From positions 1-22,487 of the forward strand of contig SKQI01000257.1 of NCBI GenBank assembly GCA_007119095.1: a DNA stretch of 22,487 nt, given 5' to 3'. Under the pieces are notes generated by a model. That model did not search any database. It had not been told where the DNA came from and saw only the letters and a program-made list of their open reading frames with translations. Source of the stretch: Wenzhouxiangella sp. GTDB lineage: Bacteria; Pseudomonadota; Gammaproteobacteria; Xanthomonadales; Wenzhouxiangellaceae. Position numbers and translations under genes: made by a program. Below are positions 1 to 6,504 of the stretch, piece after piece. The stretch's first letter is position 1. Each line of letters begins with the position of its first letter.

Positions 1-405
1 GAATTCATCAGCCCGCTGCGCGGCCTGGACAACGTCCTGCTGACCCCGCACATCGGCGGCAGCACGCGCGAAGCGCAGGAAAACATTGCCGTTGACGTGG
101 CCGCGAAGCTGGTTCGCTACTCGGACAATGGATCGACCATGGGGGCGGTCAATTTCCCCGAGGTCTCACTGCCTGACCACCTGGGTACCCGTCGAATACT
201 CCATATTCACCGCAACGAGCCGGGGGTACTGCAAGCCATCAACGGCATCTTCTCCCAGGCCGGACTGAACATCGTCGCTCAGTATCTGCAAACCCTGCCC
301 GATATCGGTTACGTCGTCATGGATGTGGAGGCCAGCGATACGCCCGCCCTGGTTGCCGAACTGGACCAGGTTCCCGCCACCATTCGAACCCGCTACCTGT
401 ACTGA
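1..405 (+). CDS. serA: D-3-phosphoglycerate dehydrogenase, C-terminal part (5' end outside window)
   Basis: The reading frame is open from base 1 and ends in TGA at 403-405, so only the last 134 residues are present. The fragment begins in the end of the NAD-binding/catalytic domain (LLTPHIGGSTREAQENI, including the catalytic-domain His of the TPHIGG motif). It then has the linker NGSTMGAVNFPEV and an ACT domain starting near RILHIHRNEPGVLQAING. The ending TIRTRYLY matches the usual SerA terminus, as I recall the E. coli protein (TIRARLLY). SerA oxidises 3-phosphoglycerate, the first step of serine synthesis, and the ACT domain binds serine for feedback inhibition. The stop lies one base before the start of the next gene, so the two are probably cotranscribed. 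Confidence 0.95.
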   Translation, partial: EFISPLRGLDNVLLTPHIGGSTREAQENIAVDVAAKLVRYSDNGSTMGAVNFPEVSLPDHLGTRRILHIHRNEPGVLQAINGIFSQAGLNIVAQYLQTLPDIGYVVMDVEASDTPALVAELDQVPATIRTRYLY

Positions 406-406
406 C

Positions 407-703
407 ATGAGTAACGACAATCGCCTCGAAATCCATCTGGACCAGGATCGCAACTGCTTCCGAGCCAATGTTGACGGACATGATTGCCTGCTGGAATTCA
501 GCCGCGACAGTGCAGTGATCGTAATGACTTCAGTGCGCGTACCAGAGGCCGTTGGCGGCCGCGGGATTGCCGGCGAACTGACCCGTCACGCGCTGGACTG
601 GACGCGATCGCACGGACTGAAGGTCGACCCCGTGTGTCCTTACGTCCGGACCTGGATCCAGCGCCATCCCGACTATCAGGACTTGCTGCTCAGCGGCAGC
701 TGA
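407..703 (+). CDS. Small GNAT-fold N-acetyltransferase, YjdJ-like
   Basis: A 98-residue protein of the short one-domain GCN5-related acetyltransferase type (Pfam Acetyltransf_CG-like, E. coli YjdJ-like). The acetyl-CoA pyrophosphate loop is visible as VPEAVGGRGIAGEL around residues 45-57. It is followed by an amphipathic helix and the strand-helix KVDPVCPYVRTWIQRHPDY (72-90), which is typical of this family. Such proteins are thought to acetylate or bind small substrates, but the substrate is unknown. ATG 407 was chosen because it starts one base after the serA stop; the longer in-frame extension would sit inside serA. The stop at 701-703 faces the end of the convergent aminotransferase gene four bases away. 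Confidence 0.85.
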   Translation: MSNDNRLEIHLDQDRNCFRANVDGHDCLLEFSRDSAVIVMTSVRVPEAVGGRGIAGELTRHALDWTRSHGLKVDPVCPYVRTWIQRHPDYQDLLLSGS

Positions 704-725
704 TCAATCAGGCCTGGAGATCAGC
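699..725. terminator. Inverted repeat spanning the two convergent stop codons
   Basis: GCTGATC (699-705) is perfectly repeated in inverse as GATCAGC (719-725) with a 13-base loop. It covers the stop codons of the small GNAT gene and the facing aminotransferase gene. There is no T-tract on either side, so termination is only suggested by its position between convergent genes. Confidence 0.25.
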
Positions 726-2072
726 CCAGGCGCGATCCAGCCCCCGCCCCAGCTTGTCGACCAGCTCATCAATCTGCGCCTCGGTAATGATCAGCGGCGG
801 GCACACTGCGACCACGTCGCCGGGCAGTGCCCGAACCACCAGGCCCTCGGCCAGGCAAGCGGCTGCAACCTTGAACGCGGTCTTCTGCTCGGCAGGGAAC
901 AGGGCCCGGGTTGACTTGTCGGCGACCAGCTCAAGACCGGCGATCAGGCCAATGCCGCGCAGGTTGCCAACCAGGGCGTGATCGGCCAGCGGTGCCAGCC
1001 TGGACTGCAGCAGCTCACCCATGCTGGCAGCATGCGCCATGATGCCCCGTTCCTCCATCAACTCCAGGTTACGACAGGCAACGGCAGCGGCGACCGGGTG
1101 ACCGGCATAGGTCAGGCCATGGGCGAACAGCCCCACCCCGCCGGCAGCGTCTTCGATGGCCTCGTACATGAACGGCGGAACGGCCACCGCTGAAATCGGC
1201 AAATAAGCCGAGGACAAGGCCTTGGCCATGGTCATGGTCGCAGGCCTGATGTTCCAGGTCTGGCATCCAAACGGGTTACCCGTACGACCGAAGCCGCAGA
1301 CCACTTCATCATCGATCAGGAGAATATCGTTGGCGGCCAGAATGGGCTGGATACGATCCCAATAGCCCGCTGGCGGCGGAATCACGCCGCCCGCGCCCAT
1401 CAGCGGCTCGGCGATCATCGCGCCGATACTATCGGCGCCTTCGCGCTCGATGACCGCTTCCAGCTCTTTGGCCAGTCGCTCGACAAACTCGGCCTCGCTC
1501 TCGCCCGGTTGGCTCTGGCGGTAGTAATGCGGCGAAGTCAGGTGGATGACGTCATCGCCGGGCAGATCGAAATGGCGATGGAATGCGGGCAAGCCGGTCA
1601 GTGCCGCCGTTGCCAGGGTAATGCCGTGGTAGGCGTTGCCGCGCGACAGGATCTTCTTCTTGCCTGGCTTGCCGATGGCATTGAAGTAATAGCGAATCAA
1701 CTTGACCTGGGCATCGTTGGCATCCGAGCCCGAGCATCCAAACAGAAATCGCGCGCCAGGGATCGGCACCCAGTCGGCCAGCTTGGCCGCCAGCCGGATG
1801 CTAGGCTCATTGCTCTTGCCGGCAAATAGCGGGCCGTAGCAGAACTTCGACATCTGTTCGGCCGCAGCATCAACCAGCGCCTGCTCGCCATAGCCCAGCG
1901 CCGTGCACCACAGGCCTGCCATTCCCTCGAGATAGCGCTTGCCGTCGCTGTCGTAGACGTAAACGCCCTCGCCCCGCTCCCAGATCTGAGGGCCCGCCTG
2001 ACGGTGACCGCGAAGATCAGTAGCCGGATGAAACAAATGGTCCAGGTCAAGCTGGGCAAGTGAAGCCGTCAC
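708..2072 (-). CDS. Class III PLP-dependent aminotransferase (omega-transaminase type)
   Basis: A 454-residue fold-type I aminotransferase. The start is a GTG with AAGGA nine bases upstream. The N-terminus has HPATDLRGHRQAGPQIWERGEGVYVYDSDG and EGMAGLWCTALGYG, typical of aspartate aminotransferase family proteins of the omega-amino acid:pyruvate group. FGCSGSDANDAQVKLIRYY (111-129) is the phosphate-cup region. LLIDDEVVCGFGRTG (251-265) contains the Asp (D255) expected to pair with the PLP pyridine nitrogen. TMAKALSSAYLP carries the Schiff-base lysine, K284. The reaction moves an amino group from an omega-amine (polyamine, beta-alanine or similar) to pyruvate or another keto acid. The exact donor cannot be read from the sequence, and no polyamine catabolic genes lie beside it. 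The gene appears monocistronic. Confidence 0.9.
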   Translation of the reverse strand: MTASLAQLDLDHLFHPATDLRGHRQAGPQIWERGEGVYVYDSDGKRYLEGMAGLWCTALGYGEQALVDAAAEQMSKFCYGPLFAGKSNEPSIRLAAKLADWVPIPGARFLFGCSGSDANDAQVKLIRYYFNAIGKPGKKKILSRGNAYHGITLATAALTGLPAFHRHFDLPGDDVIHLTSPHYYRQSQPGESEAEFVERLAKELEAVIEREGADSIGAMIAEPLMGAGGVIPPPAGYWDRIQPILAANDILLIDDEVVCGFGRTGNPFGCQTWNIRPATMTMAKALSSAYLPISAVAVPPFMYEAIEDAAGGVGLFAHGLTYAGHPVAAAVACRNLELMEERGIMAHAASMGELLQSRLAPLADHALVGNLRGIGLIAGLELVADKSTRALFPAEQKTAFKVAAACLAEGLVVRALPGDVVAVCPPLIITEAQIDELVDKLGRGLDRAWADLQA

Positions 2073-2176
2073 GATTGAGGGTCCTTGTGATGGTGGATTG
2101 AAAAACCAGCGCCGAAGGATAGCAAATGCGGCCGGGCTTCACCCGTTTTACCACGGTCTAATGCTTCTCGCCCTTC

Positions 2177-2207
2177 TTGCATGGATTCTCGCTACACTTG
2201 GGATAAG
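2177..2207 (+). promoter_or_regulatory. Possible sigma-70-like promoter upstream of sodC
   Basis: TTGCAT (2177-2182) and GATAAG (2202-2207) resemble -35 and -10 hexamers, but the 19-base spacer is long. The position, about 20 bases before the chosen ATG of the superoxide dismutase, is reasonable. If real, it would exclude the longer start at 2161. This is a weak match only. Confidence 0.2.
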
Positions 2208-2226
2208 CTTCTATTTCGGATTGACC

Positions 2227-2784
2227 ATGCCAAGATCCCTCTTCGCCCTGATCGCCCTGTTTTCCCTGCCGGTCCTGGCAGCCGAGGAATGGCCACGGGC
2301 ACATGCCGACATTGTCGATCTCGACGGTGACACCGTCGGCCAGGCCGAGCTGATCCAGGCGGCCGCCGGCACGCTGATTCGCCTGACCCTGGAAGGTCTG
2401 CCACCAGGCCCAAAAGCCATGCATATTCATGCGGTAGGCACCTGTGCTGACCACTGCGATGGCTTCATGGAGTCCGGCGGGCACCTCAACCCTGACGGTC
2501 GCAAGCACGGACTGCTCAACCCGGATGGCCCGGATGCCGGCGACCTGCCCAACTTTTTCGTCCATGACTCCGGGATGGCCTGGGTCGAGTTCTACACCAC
2601 CGCCGCCAGCCTGGACGGCAGCTTTGGCGCCACCATCCTTGACGAGGACGGCGCTGCACTGGTGATCCACGAAAATCCGGATGACCATTTCAGCCAGCCC
2701 ATTGGCGGCGCTGGCGCACGCATCGCCTGCGGCGTCATTCGCTCTGCCGACGCCTGGGCGTTTCCCAGCGAGAGCCAGGAGTAA
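2227..2784 (+). CDS. sodC: Periplasmic Cu/Zn superoxide dismutase family protein
   Basis: A 185-residue protein with a Sec signal peptide (MPRSLFALIALFSLPVLAAEE, cleaved around residue 19). It has the Cu/Zn SOD core: MHIHAVGTC (copper ligands H66 and H68), GGHLNP (bridging H86), KHG (zinc ligand H94), GDLPN (zinc ligand D106), VIHEN (copper ligand H148) and GARIACGVI (R165 and the disulfide partner C168; C73 is the other half). The zinc ligand that is normally His in the PHAGDLPN-type segment is Asp here (GPDAGD, D103). The enzyme dismutates superoxide in the periplasm. ATG 2227 is preferred because it places the signal peptide directly at the N-terminus. In-frame ATG 2161 would add a second hydrophobic stretch. 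The gene is convergent with the HIT gene, three bases between stops. Confidence 0.88.
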   Translation: MPRSLFALIALFSLPVLAAEEWPRAHADIVDLDGDTVGQAELIQAAAGTLIRLTLEGLPPGPKAMHIHAVGTCADHCDGFMESGGHLNPDGRKHGLLNPDGPDAGDLPNFFVHDSGMAWVEFYTTAASLDGSFGATILDEDGAALVIHENPDDHFSQPIGGAGARIACGVIRSADAWAFPSESQE

Positions 2785-2787
2785 CCT

Positions 2788-3132
2788 TCAGCCAGGCGGC
2801 CAGGTCATCTGACGTCCACCCATGACATGCAGGTGGATGTGATAGACGGACTGGCCGCCATGGCGATTGCAATTCATCACCAGGCGATAACCGTCTTCGC
2901 TGATCCCCTCAGCTTCGGCAATTTCGCGCGCAGCGAGGAACAAGCGCCCGATCAGCTCCGCATCCTGGGCCTGTAAATCATTGGTGGTGGCAATGCGCCG
3001 TTTCGGAATCACCAGGATATGGACCGGCGCCTGCGGGTCGATATCGCGGAAAGCCAGCACATCGTCATTCTCGAACACGATGTCGGCAGGTATTTCGCGA
3101 CGGATGATTTTCAAAAAGAGATCGTTACTCAT
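2788..3132 (-). CDS. hinT: HIT family purine nucleoside phosphoramidase (HinT-like)
   Basis: A 114-residue histidine triad protein. The start SNDLFLKIIRREIPADIVFENDDVLAFRDI is characteristic of the Hint branch. HILVIPKRR follows, and the catalytic triad is YHIHLHVMGG at 97-106, with H98, H100 (expected nucleophile) and H102 all present. The length is close to E. coli HinT (119). Hint enzymes hydrolyse AMP-N linkages such as adenosine phosphoramidates and aminoacyl adenylates. The gene starts inside the stop of the upstream SDR gene (ATGA overlap at 3129-3132), so the two are translationally coupled. Confidence 0.93.
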   Translation of the reverse strand: MSNDLFLKIIRREIPADIVFENDDVLAFRDIDPQAPVHILVIPKRRIATTNDLQAQDAELIGRLFLAAREIAEAEGISEDGYRLVMNCNRHGGQSVYHIHLHVMGGRQMTWPPG

Positions 3133-3818
3133 TGCAGCTCTCCTTGTCGAATCTGGTCAAGCACTGACGCCGCCACGCTGGCCGCATCGGGCAGATCGAC
3201 CGGCTCAATGGCCGGCCAGGCGGCGGCGCGCAGCGGACTGTAGAACGGGCACGGATCCAGCTGCAGCACGCGCGGACCGCGCGGACCCAGTTCTGCGGCC
3301 AGCGCGTCTGCCATCCAGGCACGACCGGCCTGGCTGACGCCGTAAGCGCCCCAGTTGGCGGGGCGCTGCCGACTATGTTCGTCGTTGATGTAGACAATGC
3401 AGGCCTTGTCCTGCTCGCGCAGCAGCGGCAGCAGCGCCTGGTTCAAAAGCAGCGGCCCGGTCAGACCGGCCTGCAGAATCTTGATCCACTCATCGGCCGG
3501 CTGGTGCTCGAGCGGGCGCAAGGCCACGAAATCGGCGGCATTGTGGACCAGCACGTCGAGCCGACCCACGGCTGAGCGGATCCCTTCGGCCAGCTCCTGG
3601 TAATGTTCCGGGCCCGCCCCGGCCAGATCAAACGGCATCAGGGCCGGCACCGGTTTGCCGTTTTGTTGCAGCTCGTCATGCAAGGCATTCAAGCCGCGGG
3701 CATTACGATCCAGGGCGATACAATCAGCCCCGGAAGCCAGTATCTGTCGCACCAGTTCCGCGCCGAGCACGCCAGCAGCCCCGGTCACCAGCCACACCGG
3801 CCGGGTATCGTTGGTCAT
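3129..3818 (-). CDS. SDR family protein, YciK-like, with degenerate catalytic residues
   Basis: A 229-residue short-chain dehydrogenase/reductase fold protein. The nucleotide-binding loop is TGAAGVLG (12-19), an acidic residue follows strand 2 (LDR, 36-38), and VHNAAD (91-96) takes the place of NNAG. The segment around RPANWGAYGVSQAG (152-165) closely resembles YciK proteins (ANWGAYGVSK), as I recall them. The active-site Tyr is present (Y159), but the YxxxK lysine is Gln (Q163, codon CAG). The strand that normally supplies the catalytic Ser reads IVYINDEHS, with no Ser at the usual place. It may therefore bind a nucleotide without normal dehydrogenase activity. A GGA ribosome site lies six bases before the ATG. 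It overlaps the HIT gene by four bases. Confidence 0.85.
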   Translation of the reverse strand: MTNDTRPVWLVTGAAGVLGAELVRQILASGADCIALDRNARGLNALHDELQQNGKPVPALMPFDLAGAGPEHYQELAEGIRSAVGRLDVLVHNAADFVALRPLEHQPADEWIKILQAGLTGPLLLNQALLPLLREQDKACIVYINDEHSRQRPANWGAYGVSQAGRAWMADALAAELGPRGPRVLQLDPCPFYSPLRAAAWPAIEPVDLPDAASVAASVLDQIRQGELQ

Positions 3819-3999
3819 GAAAAGTCCAAAGCTTGGGAACAGGGATTATTGTCGCAGATTGTTTGGAGCGGGTAGCAGTGAAAGGGAAGCTGGAAGCGGT
3901 AAAGCCATTGGGCCGCATTCGAACGCAAGCAATGCGCCGAGGTCTTATGCTTGACCTGGACTGCGATACCATGATGTCCTACACGGAAAGGTAGCCAAT

Positions 4000-4281
4000 A
4001 TGCCGTTTTATGAATACGTGGCTGATCAGGCGCCGGGCTGCGCACATTGCGCCAACGGGTTTACCGTACTGCAGCGGCTGAACGATCCGGCGCTGAGCCA
4101 GTGCCCGCAGTGTGGCGCCACCGTGCGCAAGGTGATTTCCCCGCCCAGTCTGGTCAGCGGGCAGTCGGATCTCAAGCCCTCGAAAATCGAGCAGGCCGGT
4201 TTCACCCAATACCGGAAAATCGGCAAGGGTGTTTACGAGAAGACCGCGGGCAAGGGACCAGGTGTGATCAGTGCGGATTGA
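4000..4281 (+). CDS. FmdB-family zinc ribbon protein
   Basis: A 93-residue protein beginning MPFYEYVAD, the usual FmdB/CxxC_CXXC_SSSS opening. The zinc ribbon uses C14-x2-C17 and C35-x2-C38 (CAHC and CPQC). It is followed by VRKVISPPSLVSG and a C-terminal block GFTQYRKIGKGVYEKTAGKGP, which I recognise from a proteobacterial subgroup of this family. The name comes from a putative regulator of formamidase in Methylophilus, but the function here is unknown. The ribosome site GGAAAGG (3985-3991) lies eight bases before the ATG. Its last 11 bases overlap the next gene, so the two are likely coupled. The 181 bases upstream, shared with the divergent SDR gene, hold no convincing promoter. Confidence 0.85.
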   Translation: MPFYEYVADQAPGCAHCANGFTVLQRLNDPALSQCPQCGATVRKVISPPSLVSGQSDLKPSKIEQAGFTQYRKIGKGVYEKTAGKGPGVISAD

Positions 4282-4762
4282 GCACGCTATCCGGCTGGTC
4301 ACACTGGCCGTTTTGCTGACCGCCTGCGCCAGCAGTCCGGTTGTCGACGACGACATTGCGATCGCGCCAATCGGGCCCGCGCACGTGCTGGCAGAGTCAG
4401 GGCATGAGGGACAGATGGTGGTCTGGGGAGGCCGCATTGTCAGCGTTTCCAACTACGCCGACTTCACGGAGCTGGAGGTCGTGAGTCTGCCGCTGGACCG
4501 CGGCGACCGACCGCGCCTTGGCACCGAACCCGGAGTGCGCTTCCTGCTGCGCCAGCCCGGCTTTCTGGAGCCCATGCAATTCGGCCCTGGCCGCCACGTC
4601 ACCGTGCTGGGCCAGGTCCAGGGGCTGGAAGAACGAAGCGTGGGCGAATATCAGTACCAGCACCCGGTCCTCGACGCCCACAATCTGCATCTTTGGCCGG
4701 CCGACCCGGCTCAGTGGCAGCGCCGGACCAACTTCAGTATCGGCATCGGCATCAGGCTTTAA
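4271..4762 (+). CDS. Slp-family outer membrane lipoprotein
   Basis: A 163-residue lipoprotein precursor. After a positively charged start there is a hydrophobic helix ending in the lipobox LTAC, giving lipidated C19. The +2 and +3 residues are Ala-Ser, so Lol sorting to the outer membrane is expected. The body has the Slp-like pattern: GQMVVWGGRIVSVSNYADFTELEVVSLPL, then VRFLLRQPGFLEPMQFGPGRHVTVLGQV and EYQYQHPVLDAHNLHLWP. Slp proteins are induced by starvation or stress in E. coli, but their molecular role is unclear. The start is GTG inside the end of the zinc ribbon gene (11-base overlap). Its 3' end overlaps the convergent downstream gene by 11 bases. Confidence 0.87.
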   Translation: MRIEHAIRLVTLAVLLTACASSPVVDDDIAIAPIGPAHVLAESGHEGQMVVWGGRIVSVSNYADFTELEVVSLPLDRGDRPRLGTEPGVRFLLRQPGFLEPMQFGPGRHVTVLGQVQGLEERSVGEYQYQHPVLDAHNLHLWPADPAQWQRRTNFSIGIGIRL

Positions 4763-5579
4763 GCGCCCGTCGCGCTGCTCGCCAGGCCGTCCACACATTC
4801 CCCCAGTGCCCCGGCGCAACCCTGCCCTGGAACAAACGCTGAGGTCGCCGATCAATCGCACCGGCCAGACGCCGATCCAGAGCCCACTCGGCCAACAAGT
4901 GAACCTGGCGGCGCCGATGCTCGGCTGACAGCCCGGAAACCGCCACCTCTCCCCGCTTGACGGCTTCCGAGAGCAAGGCCCGAACCAGGCCGGCGAAGGG
5001 GCGGCTGGGCTCTTTTGCCAACGCATCCTGCCGGGATACCTGGTAGTCGGCCTGAAAATCCAGCGGCACCAGCCAGCGGTTGGCCCGGGCATCAACCACC
5101 AGATCGCGCACCACGCGGACCAGGTAGTGCGCGCCACCCAGGGTTTGAAATGCTTCCAAGCCTGCCTTACCGCCCTGCAGCAGCTTGAATTCCAGCACGC
5201 TGACGCTGCCGCCGAGCTGACAGCAAAAGGCCCATAGTGCGTCGAACCGTTCGAAACGCGGCGGCTCGACCGCGTCAGCCACGGCTGCGATCAGGGGGTC
5301 GAAATCCGCCGGCTGCAGATGCTGGTCCGCATCGCTGTTGACCAGGGCTTGCAGCGCCGGATGACTGTTATTGCCCTCGGCCAGCGCCTGCCTCCACCAT
5401 GCCAGGCGCGCACCGGCCAGCGTCGAGTCACTGCCCGCACTGGCTGCCGCAATTTCGGAAGCCACACAGCGAAGCGCCAGGATCTTGTCCCGTTCTTCCC
5501 GTGGGGCAAACAATAGGCTGGCTGTCAGGGGGGCACCGGCAACCAGCAGCCGCTCTTTGCACCAGTTCAACGCGTCCAT
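4752..5579 (-). CDS. Squalene/phytoene synthase-like protein lacking the first Asp-rich motif
   Basis: A 275-residue all-alpha protein of the squalene/phytoene synthase superfamily. RLAWWRQAL (58-66) and GGAHYLVRVVRDLVVDARANRWLVPLD (148-174) are clear family landmarks. The second region keeps the DxxxD pattern at D159 and D163. The first region, where true synthases carry the metal-binding DxxxD, reads LRCVASEIAAAS (36-47) and has none. That resembles the non-catalytic relatives such as NDUFAF6, a complex I assembly factor in mitochondria. Prenyl diphosphate condensation is therefore doubtful. It is the last gene of the efp-to-here run, 31 bases after hslO, and ends in an 11-base tail-to-tail overlap with the Slp gene. 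A quinone-, respiratory- or terpenoid-related role is inference. Confidence 0.8.
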   Translation of the reverse strand: MDALNWCKERLLVAGAPLTASLLFAPREERDKILALRCVASEIAAASAGSDSTLAGARLAWWRQALAEGNNSHPALQALVNSDADQHLQPADFDPLIAAVADAVEPPRFERFDALWAFCCQLGGSVSVLEFKLLQGGKAGLEAFQTLGGAHYLVRVVRDLVVDARANRWLVPLDFQADYQVSRQDALAKEPSRPFAGLVRALLSEAVKRGEVAVSGLSAEHRRRQVHLLAEWALDRRLAGAIDRRPQRLFQGRVAPGHWGNVWTAWRAARRALKA

Positions 5580-5610
5580 TCAGGCCTCCAAGACATGAAA
5601 TCGGCGCGTG

Positions 5611-6504
5611 TCAGTGCAAGGTCTGGCTGCCACCCGGCTGGCTGGGGTCGATCAGCTCGCCCAGGTCATCCTGCTCGAACTCGTAGGCGTGATTGCAAAA
5701 CTGGCAGCGTACTTCAACGACATCCTGAATGGCAAACAAGGCGTTCAGCTCGGCTGCGCCCAGGCTGCCGAGCAAATCCAGCACACGATCCCGGCTGCAG
5801 GGACAGAAGAACTGTAGCGGCCGGGCCGGAAACAGGCGTCTCGGATCTTCATGGAACAGCCGGTTGAGCATCTCCTCACCCGTTGTCTGCAGCAGTTCCT
5901 GGCTGCCGACGGTGGCCACCAGGTGCTCGAGCCGATTCCAGCCATCTTCATCGACCGTGTCATTGCCGGACGGCGGCATCTGCTGAATCATCAATGCCTT
6001 GCCGACACCGCCGTCGAAGGCCAGCGCCAAGCGGGTCACCAGCTGCTCGGAACGCTCGAAATAGGCCTCGATAGCCCGGGCCAGACTCGGGCCTTCCAGG
6101 GGCACAATCCCCTGCCAGCGCTGACCGCCATCGGCCGGTTCAAGGGTCAGGGTGAGGACGCCGTCGCCGCTGAGCTCGGTCCACAGCGCCTCAGGGCTGG
6201 CGGGAAGCGACGCCCCTTCCTCGCATTTGGCAATGGCACGCAGTCCGCCTTCATGGGTACAGTCGGCCACCAGCAGCTTCAAAGCACCGCCGCTTTGCAA
6301 CTGCAGGCTGACGCGGCCATCGAACTTGATGCCGGAGGACAGCGCAGCTGCCACCAGCAAGCCCTGCCCCAGCAACTCCGCCACCGGCAGCGGATAGTCG
6401 TCCTTGGCCAGCACCTCGGCCACGACCCGTTCCAGGCTGACATAGACACAGCGTGCATCCAGCTCTTCAAAAACAAGGCGTTGCAAATAATCATTGTGTT
6501 TCAT
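5611..6504 (-). CDS. hslO: Redox-regulated molecular chaperone Hsp33
   Basis: A 297-residue protein starting MKHNDYLQRLVFEELDAR. The N-terminal domain carries GQGLLVAAALSSGIKFDGRVSLQLQSGG. The C-terminal redox switch has CPC (C234, C236) and CQFC (C267, C270), the four zinc-binding cysteines that form disulfides on oxidation and activate the holdase. ATG 6504 was preferred over an upstream TTG because a GGAG ribosome site lies nine bases before it and the protein then starts like known Hsp33. The start lies 14 bases inside the upstream phosphatase gene. Hsp33 protects unfolding cytoplasmic proteins during oxidative stress, including hypochlorite. Confidence 0.95.
   Translation of the reverse strand: MKHNDYLQRLVFEELDARCVYVSLERVVAEVLAKDDYPLPVAELLGQGLLVAAALSSGIKFDGRVSLQLQSGGALKLLVADCTHEGGLRAIAKCEEGASLPASPEALWTELSGDGVLTLTLEPADGGQRWQGIVPLEGPSLARAIEAYFERSEQLVTRLALAFDGGVGKALMIQQMPPSGNDTVDEDGWNRLEHLVATVGSQELLQTTGEEMLNRLFHEDPRRLFPARPLQFFCPCSRDRVLDLLGSLGAAELNALFAIQDVVEVRCQFCNHAYEFEQDDLGELIDPSQPGGSQTLH

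Noticed and set aside
3819..3999. TTGACC at 3951-3956 considered as a -35 box for the zinc ribbon gene
   Set aside because: No acceptable -10 hexamer is found 16 to 18 bases downstream.
4397..5137. Open frame of 246 codons on the minus strand
   Set aside because: It overlaps both the Slp gene and the synthase-like gene, has Arg/Trp/Gly-rich composition without any motif, and is explained as a shadow of high-GC coding.
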